A stretch of DNA of 64,000 nucleotides from Muriicola sp. Z0-33. GTDB taxonomy: Bacteria > Bacteroidota > Bacteroidia > Flavobacteriales > Flavobacteriaceae. The stretch spans positions 496,001 through 560,000 of the forward strand of contig NZ_JAFMPW010000001.1 of NCBI RefSeq assembly GCF_026126425.1. Reading direction: 5' to 3'. Position numbers and translations under genes: made by a program. Below the pieces are notes generated by a model, which was not told where the DNA came from, did no database searches, and worked only from the letters and a program-made list of their open reading frames with translations. Shown here in pieces: positions 56,301-63,590 of the stretch (position 1 is the stretch's first letter; each line of letters begins with the position of its first letter).

Positions 56301-56509
56301 AATGTAGCATTGCTGTCTACATTACTCAGGCTATAGTTACCATCGAAGTCGGTTTGTGTACCGTTAGTGGTGCCTTTTACAACAACACTGGCACCGGGCA
56401 GGGGACCATTGGAGTCCGAAACAGTACCTGATACGTCTTGCGCCTCTACCATTGAAAAGCAAAGCAATGCTCCCACTAGTATAAAGCTTCTTAGTAGCGT
56501 AATCTTCAT
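53372..56509 (-). CDS. SusC-type TonB-dependent outer-membrane transporter
   Basis: A 1045-residue outer-membrane receptor. The signal peptide ends after VEA (about 23). A carboxypeptidase-D-like beta-sandwich domain covers about 24-95 (GTVSDSNGPLPGASVVVKGT). The SusC signature DEVVIIGYG lies at 102-110 and is followed by the plug (SSGEPGAGISINIRGSNSVR, FVVDGVPLSG). A long barrel ends in FGINASF with a terminal aromatic residue. SusC barrels import oligosaccharides with TonB energy and pair with SusD, encoded 20 bases downstream. Upstream lie an exact -7 box (TATCTTTG on this strand) and a LacI-type palindrome, so expression is probably controlled by the divergent LacI gene. The predicted substrate is maltodextrin (inference from the gene neighbourhood). 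Confidence 0.95.
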   Translation of the reverse strand: MKITLLRSFILVGALLCFSMVEAQDVSGTVSDSNGPLPGASVVVKGTTNGTQTDFDGNYSLSNVDSNATLVFSYIGFATQEVAVNGQSTINVTLQEDAQALDEVVIIGYGTTTVKDATGAVTAVTAEDFNGGVIASPEQLIQGKTAGVNISQSSGEPGAGISINIRGSNSVRANNNPLFVVDGVPLSGENTSPSGDAGNGGANAVRNPLNFLNPADIESISVLKDASATAIYGSRGANGVVIITTKSGKAASGGVIEFSSSLSISTPADSYDLLNADEFVPAVFQFNPNADLATTDFGFDTNWQDFITRTAVSTNNNISYANNYGKGNVRATFGYSKQFGVIEKTDLERITGRINARHRFLDDKLTLSLSATFSRVNDETAPLAGGAGFRGDILGASYSANPTWPASPSFSNLGGLINPANQLANTQIRTNTDRVLLNGSAEYSFTSELKGKVNIGYDKSDSQNVSVISGNVLNLTGIAGQGFGVYNTLERENTLLEATLNWKKDYDNSSVDVLVGYSFQDFQTMGRNAAGRGFGTTDLNQMGNDLRETVNGAANTISGSYQQYYYGSNTTGLLINRLLPNVVAQEEIAFGFNRNVQGMTADTFDNTDELQSFFGRINFTYAGKYLFTGTLRADGSSRFGPENQYGYFPSGAFAWQIGEEDFIGESVSTLKLRLSAGVTGNQDGLGYGNFVARQRFGGLVIENDSFVVNPNGLAIVATDVPDLKWEPTLNLNVGLDFGFNNDRFSGSIDVYKNETTDVLLRTPPAAPAVDPFQFGNVDAKIVNQGIEVALAYDWIQQEDVSFSSSFNIAYNENEVQDFGGLIDTGAINGQGLSGAFAQRFAAGRSLFSYYMAEYTGLDSAGQPTFADQNGDGVGDVFQDKVFVGEDALPDVTAGLSLNLNVKNWDFSAYFTGQFGFSVYNNTANGLFTSGSLTNARNVTVALANSGEAPGTSADVSTRYLEKGDFVRFQNATLGYNWPLEDKTFFKSLRLSLTGQNLFLITDYSGLDPEITTATGDLGSGVPTRGIDWAAFPNPRTITFGINASF

Positions 56510-56603
56510 AAATAGTTAATTTAAAGTTTAGTTAATTTTAATTCCAAGGATAAACATATGTAAAAAAAATGTTAAAACCCTATACATTATATAATAAGGT
56601 ATA

Positions 56604-56619
56604 ACGAAACCGTTTTCGT
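56604..56619. promoter_or_regulatory. LacI-type operator palindrome
   Basis: ACGAAACCGTTTTCGT is palindromic at 14 of 16 positions with a central CG, the usual form of LacI/GalR operators. It lies 94 bases before the susC start and downstream of the predicted susC -7 box, so bound repressor could block elongation. The divergent gene at 56866 encodes a LacI-family protein, the obvious candidate ligand. Confidence 0.7.
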
Positions 56620-56679
56620 GTTAATAACTTTTAGATATGTAGACCTCATAATATAGTGTACCTAAAATTATGCAATCCT

Positions 56680-56687
56680 TAATTTTG
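56680..56687 (+). promoter_or_regulatory. Possible -7 promoter box for the LacI gene
   Basis: TAATTTTG matches TAnnTTTG on the plus strand, 178 bases before the GTG start of the LacI gene. No TTG -33 element is visible at the usual distance, and the leader would be long. Low confidence. Confidence 0.3.
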
Positions 56688-56713
56688 AGGTGATTATTTT
56701 GGTAAAACAGGAA

Positions 56714-56721
56714 CAAAGATA
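56714..56721 (-). promoter_or_regulatory. -7 promoter box of susC
   Basis: On the minus strand this reads TATCTTTG, an exact TAnnTTTG box. It lies about 205 bases before the susC ATG, which would give a leader of nearly 200 bases containing the LacI-type palindrome. The -33 region is A-rich without a clear TTG. In the 356 bases between susC and the LacI gene I see no further gene. Confidence 0.5.
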
Positions 56722-56865
56722 GTGTTTTTTTAATTCTATACATACTGATTTTTAATTAGTACGCATGAAATTAAGCTGTTTTTGGTATTGTTAATTAAAA
56801 CAAAAAACCAAATTTTACTTTTTTATTACTTAATTTCACTTAACAAATAATTTACTATAGTAGAA

Positions 56866-57891
56866 GTGAAAAGGAAAATCACACTGAAGCATATTGCAAG
56901 GGAGCTGGAGGTCTCTATTTCTACGGTGTCCAAGGCGTTGAAAAATAGTGAGGAAATTAGTAGAGATACTAAGGAAAAAATTCAGGCTTTTGCAAAATTA
57001 TATAACTACAAGCCGAACAATATTGCCATTAGTTTAAAGAACAAGCGCACTAAAAATATCGGATTAATTATCCCAGACATTATTCATCATTTTTTTACCA
57101 CGGTTTTCAGGGGGGTTGAAAAGTATGCCAACATGAGAGGCTACAATGTTATCGCCTGCATTTCCGATGAGTCTTTTGATAAGGAGGTGATAAATATGGA
57201 AATGCTTGCCAATGGGAGTATAGACGGTTTTATAATGGCTTTGTCTGCAGAAACGCAGTTAAAGAACGATTTTAATCACTTGAAAGAAGTTACTGAACAA
57301 GGCATACCTCTTGTGCTTTTTGACAGAATCACGGATGAAATTAATTGTGATAAGGTTATAATTAATGATGAGGAAGCTGCTTATCAGGCTGTCGTAAAAC
57401 TAATTAAGGATGGCCGAAGAAAAATAGCATTGATAACCACCGAAAGTTATTTTAATGTTAGTGAAAAACGCTCCCAGGGCTACTTCAGGGCCTTAAGGGA
57501 ACATCAAATAGCGGTAGATGAGAACCTGGTGTTAAGGTTGCCATATCAATATGAAGAAGAGCAGCAAAGTGCTGAATTCTTTGCATCAAGAGAAATAGAT
57601 GCTGTGCTGTGCGTAAACGAAATTTTCGCAATCAAATGTATGAGACATGCAAAAAAGAATGGGTATAGCATACCGGAAGACATTTCTTTTATTGGTTTTA
57701 CCGATGGGATTTTGTCAAAATATTCTACTCCAAGACTAACCGCCGTGGCACAGCATGGTGAAAAAATGGGTGAAGTTGCCGCCCAATTGCTAATAGATAA
57801 AATAGAGAGTGAAGTAGATGAGGAGGAAGAAACCTTCAAAACAGAAATTCTGGAGGCTACTCTGGTTGAAAGAGAATCTACTATTAACTAA
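56866..57891 (+). CDS. LacI family transcriptional regulator
   Basis: A 341-residue regulator. Residues 1-50 form the LacI HTH and hinge (ITLKHIARELEVSISTVSKA, then YKPNNIAISLKNKRT). The rest is a periplasmic-binding-protein-like sensor domain (IGLIIPDIIHHFFTTVFRGV, GIPLVLFDRI, SFIGFTDGILSKYSTP). It starts at GTG; no ATG gives a complete HTH, and the next codons (AAAAGG, Lys-Arg) match the normal family beginning. It is divergent from susC and heads the gene row pgmB, GH65, GH13, so it probably senses a maltodextrin-derived sugar or sugar phosphate. A palindrome of LacI type lies 250 bases upstream. It could repress or activate; many Bacteroidota use LacI proteins for maltose loci. Confidence 0.92.
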   Translation: MKRKITLKHIARELEVSISTVSKALKNSEEISRDTKEKIQAFAKLYNYKPNNIAISLKNKRTKNIGLIIPDIIHHFFTTVFRGVEKYANMRGYNVIACISDESFDKEVINMEMLANGSIDGFIMALSAETQLKNDFNHLKEVTEQGIPLVLFDRITDEINCDKVIINDEEAAYQAVVKLIKDGRRKIALITTESYFNVSEKRSQGYFRALREHQIAVDENLVLRLPYQYEEEQQSAEFFASREIDAVLCVNEIFAIKCMRHAKKNGYSIPEDISFIGFTDGILSKYSTPRLTAVAQHGEKMGEVAAQLLIDKIESEVDEEEETFKTEILEATLVERESTIN

Positions 57892-58007
57892 TGGCAATTG
57901 AACACTTTTAGTATTCATATTGGCAGATTCCTAAAATTGATTAGCAGTTTAATTTTATCCTCTTATTTTTACACCTTTATTTTTACTCATAGATTGATAT
58001 AAGTAAC

Positions 58008-58670
58008 ATGAAAAACACAGGTTTTATTTTTGATTTAGACGGGGTAATTGTGGATACCGCAGGATACCATTATTTAGCCTGGAAGAAACTTGCAGATGAA
58101 CTGGGTATTGAATTTACCGAAGAAGATAATGAACAATTTAAGGGAGTAAGCCGTCAGAGATGTCTGGAAATTCTTTTAGAAATGGGGAATATTGAAGTTG
58201 AGCCGGAACAATTTGAATCGTGGTTAAAGGAAAAGAATGAAGAGTATCTGACCTATATTGGTAAAATGGATGAATCTGAGATCCTTCCCGACGTTCCTAA
58301 AGTATTAAAGTATTTAATAGAAAGAAATATACCTATGGCTCTGGGATCAGCAAGCAAAAATGCCGCACCTATACTTGAAAAGGTAAAACTTAAACCTTAT
58401 TTTACATCGATTGTTGATGGAAATGCGGTAACAAAGGCAAAACCAGACCCAGAAGTATTTCTAATTGCAGCAAAAGATCTGGGAGTTGATCCTAAGCATT
58501 GTATTGTATTTGAGGATGCTTTGGCAGGAATACAGGCGGCCAACACTGCAGGAATGATAAGTATTGGTATTGGTGACCCGGAAATATTGGCAGAGGCCAA
58601 TTTTAACTTCAGAGATTTTACAGAGATCGACAATGATTTTCTAAATGAACTGATTAATTTAGAAAATTAG
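58008..58670 (+). CDS. pgmB: Beta-phosphoglucomutase
   Basis: A 220-residue HAD-superfamily mutase converting beta-D-glucose-1-phosphate to glucose-6-phosphate. The HAD motif FDLDGVIVDTA carries nucleophile Asp9 and acid/base Asp11. FKGVSRQRCLEILLEMG is the cap-domain block that is diagnostic of PgmB, and ALGSASKNA, KAKPDPEVFL and VFEDALAGIQAA are HAD motifs II-IV. It lies 116 bases after the LacI gene and 87 bases before a GH65 phosphorylase, the classic pairing in which the phosphorylase makes beta-glucose-1-phosphate and PgmB uses it. Cytosolic, no signal. The length is typical. Very confident. Confidence 0.94.
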   Translation: MKNTGFIFDLDGVIVDTAGYHYLAWKKLADELGIEFTEEDNEQFKGVSRQRCLEILLEMGNIEVEPEQFESWLKEKNEEYLTYIGKMDESEILPDVPKVLKYLIERNIPMALGSASKNAAPILEKVKLKPYFTSIVDGNAVTKAKPDPEVFLIAAKDLGVDPKHCIVFEDALAGIQAANTAGMISIGIGDPEILAEANFNFRDFTEIDNDFLNELINLEN

Positions 58671-58680
58671 TAAGCGGTAG

Positions 58681-58688
58681 TAATTTTG
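58681..58688 (+). promoter_or_regulatory. Possible internal -7 box before the GH65 gene
   Basis: TAATTTTG matches TAnnTTTG and lies 69 bases before the GH65 start, just past the pgmB stop. There is no -33 TTG. It may be an internal promoter or chance in AT-rich sequence. Confidence 0.25.
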
Positions 58689-58757
58689 GTCACTATCATT
58701 ACATTTATCAATAATAATATCAGGATAACACTAGGGCTAATTTCAAACACATAAAAA

Positions 58758-61049
58758 ATGAATCAGGATTATATTAAGGTAGACCCATGGTCTATAATTG
58801 AAGAAGGTTTTGACAAAGAAAGTGTTAAGTCCTCAGAGAGTCTTTTTAGCATCGGTAATGGTGCCATGGGACAACGGGCTAATTTTGAAGAGGATTATTC
58901 CGGTGACACCTTTCAGGGGAGCTATATTGCAGGGGTTTATTATCCGGACAAAACAAGAGTAGGTTGGTGGAAGAATGGGTATCCTGAATATTTTGCAAAA
59001 GTATTGAATGCGCCCAACTGGATTGGTATCAAGGTATTGGTGAATGGAACAAGCCTTGACCTCAATACCTGCAAGCAGGTAGATAATTTCAGGAGAGAAC
59101 TCAACATGAAAGAAGGTTGGTATTCCCGGACATTTTCCGCAACACTTCCAAATGATATAAAAATTGATGTAAAAGTCACCCGCTTTCTTAGTCTGGACCT
59201 GGATGAAGTCGGGTGCATAAAATATGAGATTACTCCGTTGAATAGTGCGGCCAAGGTGAAATTTATTCCCTATTTAGACAGTGGTATTACCAATGAGGAT
59301 AGCAACTGGGATGATAAATTCTGGAATACAACAAAAATTTCTTCCAAAGGAAACAGGGCTTTTATTGAGTCTCATACCATGAAAACCAATTTTGCGATCT
59401 GTACTTTTATGGAAGCTTCTTTAGAATATGGGGGAGAAAATATGGCAATCCAACCAGTAGAAGAGCAACAGGAGCTAAGTATATCTCATGCATATGAGCA
59501 GGAAGTAGAGGAGGCCAAAACTGTGACATTATTCAAGTATGGTGGATATACGGTATCTACCAACCATAAGCCAGAGGAACTTGTGGCCGCGGCTAAAAAA
59601 ACTTTGGATAAGGCAATTGCCATAGGTTTTGATAAGTTGCTTTCGATGCAGCAGGCAACATGGGCCTCCATTTGGGAGATGAGTGATATAAGTATAGAAG
59701 GAGATGTTAAAGCCCAACAGGGAATCCGCTTTAATATTTTCCATCTCAATCAGACTTATTTAGGAACAGATTCCAGGTTAAACATTGGTCCAAAAGGATT
59801 TACCGGCGAAAAATACGGGGGGAGTACCTATTGGGATACAGAGGCCTATTGTATACCCTTCTATATGGCCACTAAAGATCAAATTGTAGCCAGGAAATTA
59901 TTGAAATACAGATATAACCATTTGCAAAAGGCTATTGAGAATGCAGAGAAATTAGGTTTCAGCAATGGCGCTGCACTATACCCAATGGTTACTATGAATG
60001 GAGAAGAGTGCCATAATGAATGGGAAATTACTTTTGAAGAAATTCATCGTAATGGTGCAATAGCCTTTGCCATATATAATTATTACAGGTATACGGGCGA
60101 CTATAGTTATATCCCGGAAATGGGTCTTGAAGTCCTTATTGGCATTTCGCGATTCTGGATGCAAAGGGCTACTTTCTCAGAGCATAAAAAGAAGTACGTC
60201 ATCCTGGGAGTGACAGGCCCCAATGAGTATGAAAATAATGTAAATAATAATTGGTATACCAACTATATCTCCAAATGGTGTATGGAGTATACCCTTGCTC
60301 AGTTGCAAAACGTAAAAGATGAATATCCGGAGGATTATCAGAGAATTATAAGCAAAACCAAACTCTCTGAAGAGGAGACTACCAAATGGGCGGATATAAG
60401 CGATAATCTATATTTTCCATATTCAGAAGAGCATCAGGTATTTCTTCAGCAGGATGGATTTTTAGACAAAGAATTGATAACGGTGGCCGATTTGGATAAG
60501 TCGCAACGTCCGATAAATCAAAAATGGAGCTGGGACAGAATTTTGCGGTCTCCTTACATAAAACAAGCCGATATCTTGCAGGGATTTTATCTTTTCGAAG
60601 ATCATTTTACCACCGAAGAATTAGAACGCCATTTTGATTTTTACGAGCCGTTTACTGTGCATGAATCATCCTTGTCTCCCTGTGTGCATAGCATACAGGC
60701 GGCCAAATTGGGAAGAATGGAACAGGCGTATACTTTTTACCTGCGCACCTCCAGATTAGACCTGGACGATTACAATAAAGAAGTAGAGGAAGGATTGCAT
60801 ATTACTTCAATGGCCGGTACCTGGATGAGTATTGTTGAAGGATTCGGAGGAATGAGAATTGTGAATGACGAGTTATCATTTACTCCTAAAATTCCCGAAC
60901 AATGGAAAGGGTATAGCTTTAAAATCAATTTTAGAAGTAGTATCCTTAAGGTGAGTGTTACCCATGAAGGAACAAGCTTCAGGTTAGATGGGGGGAAAGC
61001 AATCCACATCACCCTAAATGGTGAACGTACACAGATTGAACCCAGATAA
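58758..61049 (+). CDS. GH65 glycoside phosphorylase, probably maltose phosphorylase
   Basis: A 763-residue cytosolic GH65 enzyme of the usual length. Maltose phosphorylases turn maltose plus phosphate into glucose and beta-glucose-1-phosphate. The N-terminal beta-sandwich begins DPWSIIEEGFDKESVKSSES. The (alpha/alpha)6 barrel has KYGGSTYWDTEAYCIPFYMA and the catalytic block EECHNEWEITFEEIHRNGAI (about 416-435), which holds the general acid Glu. FTVHESSLSPCVHSIQAAKLG provides the phosphate-binding and late-barrel residues. There is no signal peptide. Adjacent pgmB fixes the product as beta-glucose-1-phosphate. Trehalose or kojibiose phosphorylases share the family, but the neighbouring GH13 and SusCD genes favour maltose. 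It is 17 bases upstream of the GH13 gene. Confidence 0.92.
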   Translation: MNQDYIKVDPWSIIEEGFDKESVKSSESLFSIGNGAMGQRANFEEDYSGDTFQGSYIAGVYYPDKTRVGWWKNGYPEYFAKVLNAPNWIGIKVLVNGTSLDLNTCKQVDNFRRELNMKEGWYSRTFSATLPNDIKIDVKVTRFLSLDLDEVGCIKYEITPLNSAAKVKFIPYLDSGITNEDSNWDDKFWNTTKISSKGNRAFIESHTMKTNFAICTFMEASLEYGGENMAIQPVEEQQELSISHAYEQEVEEAKTVTLFKYGGYTVSTNHKPEELVAAAKKTLDKAIAIGFDKLLSMQQATWASIWEMSDISIEGDVKAQQGIRFNIFHLNQTYLGTDSRLNIGPKGFTGEKYGGSTYWDTEAYCIPFYMATKDQIVARKLLKYRYNHLQKAIENAEKLGFSNGAALYPMVTMNGEECHNEWEITFEEIHRNGAIAFAIYNYYRYTGDYSYIPEMGLEVLIGISRFWMQRATFSEHKKKYVILGVTGPNEYENNVNNNWYTNYISKWCMEYTLAQLQNVKDEYPEDYQRIISKTKLSEEETTKWADISDNLYFPYSEEHQVFLQQDGFLDKELITVADLDKSQRPINQKWSWDRILRSPYIKQADILQGFYLFEDHFTTEELERHFDFYEPFTVHESSLSPCVHSIQAAKLGRMEQAYTFYLRTSRLDLDDYNKEVEEGLHITSMAGTWMSIVEGFGGMRIVNDELSFTPKIPEQWKGYSFKINFRSSILKVSVTHEGTSFRLDGGKAIHITLNGERTQIEPR

Positions 61050-61066
61050 TACAGCAGCTGCAAAAA

Positions 61067-62950
61067 ATGAAAAAGTCTATCTCCGGAATCGGTTTGGTCA
61101 TTGTAATCTGCTTGATCGTTTCGGGATGTAAATCGGATAAAAAATTGGATAGAACTGAAACAAAAATTCCCTCAAAAAGCAAAATAGTAATCTATCAGGT
61201 ATTTACGAGGCTCTTTGGAAATACTAAAACGGCTAACATACCCTGGGGCACTTTGGATGAGAATGGGGTGGGAAAATTTTCAGATTTTACTGAGAAAGCC
61301 TTAAATGAAATAAAAGCCCTTGGGGTAACGCATATTTGGTATACCGGAGTACCACATCATGCCATCGTTACCGATTATTCAGATTTTGGTATTCCCGAAG
61401 ATGACCCTGATGTGGTAAAAGGAAGGGCGGGTTCTCCATATGCGGTAAAGGACTATTACAATGTTAATCCGGATTTGGCCGAGCAACCCGAAAGGCGTTT
61501 GGAAGAATTCAAAGCGTTGATAGCCAGAACCCATAAAGCAGGGCTTAAGCTACTAATAGATATCGTTCCCAATCATGTCGCCAGGAATTATGAGGGTAAA
61601 TCTTCCCCGGATGGCATTGCACCATTTGGTGCTGCTGATGACACTTCCCTGGCCTACAGTAAACACAATAACTTCTATTATATTCCTGAAGAGGCATTTC
61701 AGGTACCGGAATGGCAAAACGGATATCTTCCCCTGGGAGGAGATAGTCACGAACTTGCCGATGGACAGTTTGATGAAAATCCGGCAAAATGGACGGGCAA
61801 CGGCTCTCGCCTGGCACGCCCTAATGCCGATGACTGGTACGAAACGGTTAAGATAAATTATGGCGTAAGGCCCGATGGTACCATTGACTTCGACCGATTA
61901 CCACAGGGATTTGAAAATAAGGATATTAAAGACCACTTTAACTATTGGAAAGAAAAGGAGGTACCGGATTCCTGGATAAAATTCCGCGATATAGCAGAAT
62001 ATTGGCTGGCCCTAGGGGTGGACGGATTTCGATTTGATATGGCCGAAATGGTTCCAGTGGAGTTCTGGAGTTATTTAAATTCTCAAATCAAAATGAAGAA
62101 TAATGACGCCCTGATCCTGGCGGAAGTTTATCAACCTCAACTCTACAGAGACTATATCCATAAAGGGAAAATGGACTATCTATATGACAAGGTAGAACTA
62201 TATGACAGCCTAAAGCATATAGTTAAAGGCTATGGATGGACAGATCATATTCCTCAGATTCAAAAAGGATTGGAAGATATAGAGCACCATATGTTGCATT
62301 TCCTGGAAAATCATGATGAACAACGGCTGACAAGTCCGGATTTTGCCGGAGACCTTAAAAAGGGAAATCCTGCAATGGTGGTTTCGGCAACAATTAGTAC
62401 TTCCCCGACAATGATATACTTTGGACAGGAAGTAGGGGAGCCTGCAAAAGAGAATGCCGGGTTTGGATCACCAACAAGAACCTCAATCTTTGATTATATA
62501 GGAGTGCCCCATCATCAGCGATGGATGAACAATAAAAAATTTGATGGCGGACAACTTTCAGCCGAAGAAAAAGAACTGCGCGATTTTTATAGCCGGTTGT
62601 TGAATTTTACAATCAGTAGTAAAGCATTGATGGGAAGTTATGCAGATATACATATGTATAACAGAGGTAAAACCCAGAATTATAACCACCGTGTCCTGTC
62701 GTTTGTAAGATGGTCAGAAAACGAGAAATTAATTGTTATAGTTAATTTTGATGCCAGCGAAAGTTACACCTTCGATTTGGAAGTTCCTGAGCACATTGTT
62801 CAACAATGGCATTTGATAGATGGCGAATATGAACTTGCAGATCAGTTATACCATACTGATAGAACTAAACTGATTGTAAAGGAAGGGGTAGGAAAGCTAA
62901 ATGTAGATATAGAACCCCTGCAATCCTTTATTTTCTATCTTGAGGATTAA
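61067..62950 (+). CDS. GH13 alpha-amylase-type lipoprotein
   Basis: A 627-residue lipoprotein (VIVICLIVSGC lipobox) of glycoside hydrolase family 13. The four family regions are present: LLIDIVPNHVARN (region I), GVDGFRFDMAEM with nucleophile Asp324 (II), ILAEVYQPQ with acid/base Glu353 (III) and FLENHDEQR with Asp417 (IV). The C-terminal beta domain from about 520 includes VIVNFDASESYTFDL. It should cleave or rearrange alpha-1,4-glucans in the periplasm or on the surface. It lies 17 bases after the GH65 gene, as the last gene of the row. Substrate length preference, and whether it is an amylase, neopullulanase or glucosidase, cannot be decided. A hairpin follows the stop. Confidence 0.93.
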   Translation: MKKSISGIGLVIVICLIVSGCKSDKKLDRTETKIPSKSKIVIYQVFTRLFGNTKTANIPWGTLDENGVGKFSDFTEKALNEIKALGVTHIWYTGVPHHAIVTDYSDFGIPEDDPDVVKGRAGSPYAVKDYYNVNPDLAEQPERRLEEFKALIARTHKAGLKLLIDIVPNHVARNYEGKSSPDGIAPFGAADDTSLAYSKHNNFYYIPEEAFQVPEWQNGYLPLGGDSHELADGQFDENPAKWTGNGSRLARPNADDWYETVKINYGVRPDGTIDFDRLPQGFENKDIKDHFNYWKEKEVPDSWIKFRDIAEYWLALGVDGFRFDMAEMVPVEFWSYLNSQIKMKNNDALILAEVYQPQLYRDYIHKGKMDYLYDKVELYDSLKHIVKGYGWTDHIPQIQKGLEDIEHHMLHFLENHDEQRLTSPDFAGDLKKGNPAMVVSATISTSPTMIYFGQEVGEPAKENAGFGSPTRTSIFDYIGVPHHQRWMNNKKFDGGQLSAEEKELRDFYSRLLNFTISSKALMGSYADIHMYNRGKTQNYNHRVLSFVRWSENEKLIVIVNFDASESYTFDLEVPEHIVQQWHLIDGEYELADQLYHTDRTKLIVKEGVGKLNVDIEPLQSFIFYLED

Positions 62951-62956
62951 TATAAA

Positions 62957-63009
62957 TAAGGGCAAATTTGCCTAAAGAATACAACTACCTTACAGCAAAA
63001 TTGCCCTTA
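62957..63009. terminator. Terminator-like hairpin between the GH13 gene and a small membrane protein gene
   Basis: The arms taagggcaaatttgc and gcaaaattgccctta pair at 14 of 15 positions with a 23-base loop. It lies between convergent stops (62950 and 63022). There is no strong T-tract on the plus strand; the minus strand continues TTTATATTAA. Probably bidirectional. Confidence 0.6.
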
Positions 63010-63021
63010 ATTCCAAAGCGG

Positions 63022-63447
63022 TCATGAAGTTTCTTTTGGTGCAGTAGCTTTATATACAGAAGCAATAGCAACACCAATTAATCCGTAAAAAATAATTTCA
63101 ATAACTCCGTTAACCAGCTGTCCGGTCAGATCAAAGATATCTGATGTGGAGTACCATAATAAGCCCAGTCCAATACCAACAAATACGCCTACCCATGCAC
63201 CGTATTGAAATCCACCTTTTGCACTGTGATGGCCCCTTGCCCATTTGCCGTAAATAACACTAAGGGCGAAGGCGGCGATAAGGTTACTCAGGATCAGAAA
63301 TACCATATCTGGATTTTCCTTCATTACATTGTTCACAGCGTGGGCTTCAAAAAATTCTGCTGTAGCAAATCCCCAAATGGCATAGCCCAGTAAAAACATG
63401 ACCAGAAAACCGGCCAGAGTAGCTAGTAAATTTTGTTTTGTAAACAT
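63022..63447 (-). CDS. Small four-helix membrane protein of unknown function
   Basis: A 141-residue hydrophobic protein with four predicted helices: NLLATLAGFLVMFLLGYAIW, VFLILSNLIAAFALSVIYGK, YGAWVGVFVGIGLGLLWYST and VIEIIFYGLIGVAIASVY. The loop between the second and third helix is short and charged (KWARGHHSAKGG). I cannot name a family with certainty, though similar small proteins are common in Flavobacteriaceae. There is no signal peptide beyond the first helix and no catalytic motif. It is monocistronic between the GH13 gene (convergent, with a hairpin) and the divergent phosphodiesterase gene. A role in the sugar cluster is unlikely, since the strand and the hairpin separate it. Confidence 0.75.
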   Translation of the reverse strand: MFTKQNLLATLAGFLVMFLLGYAIWGFATAEFFEAHAVNNVMKENPDMVFLILSNLIAAFALSVIYGKWARGHHSAKGGFQYGAWVGVFVGIGLGLLWYSTSDIFDLTGQLVNGVIEIIFYGLIGVAIASVYKATAPKETS

Positions 63448-63562
63448 GTTTAAGATGTTAATTGGTTAATACAGAGCATAATATAAGAAATGAAAGACTA
63501 TGTTTCTTCAAAAAACCTAATAATCTTGAGGAACGAAACGAGTTAATTTCGCGCTCAAATTG

Positions 63563-63570
63563 TAGTTTTG
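63563..63570 (+). promoter_or_regulatory. -7 promoter box of the glycerophosphodiester phosphodiesterase gene
   Basis: TAGTTTTG is an exact TAnnTTTG box ending 20 bases before the ATG. No TTG lies at the usual -33 distance; the nearest (63526-63528) is about 34 bases upstream. Confidence 0.45.
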
Positions 63571-63590
63571 CTGATAAATAGTATAACAAA

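Noticed and set aside
56510-56865. A small RNA or tRNA gene between susC and the LacI gene
   Set aside because: No cloverleaf, T-loop consensus or strong terminator hairpin is visible; the sequence is AT-rich and explained by promoter boxes and the operator.
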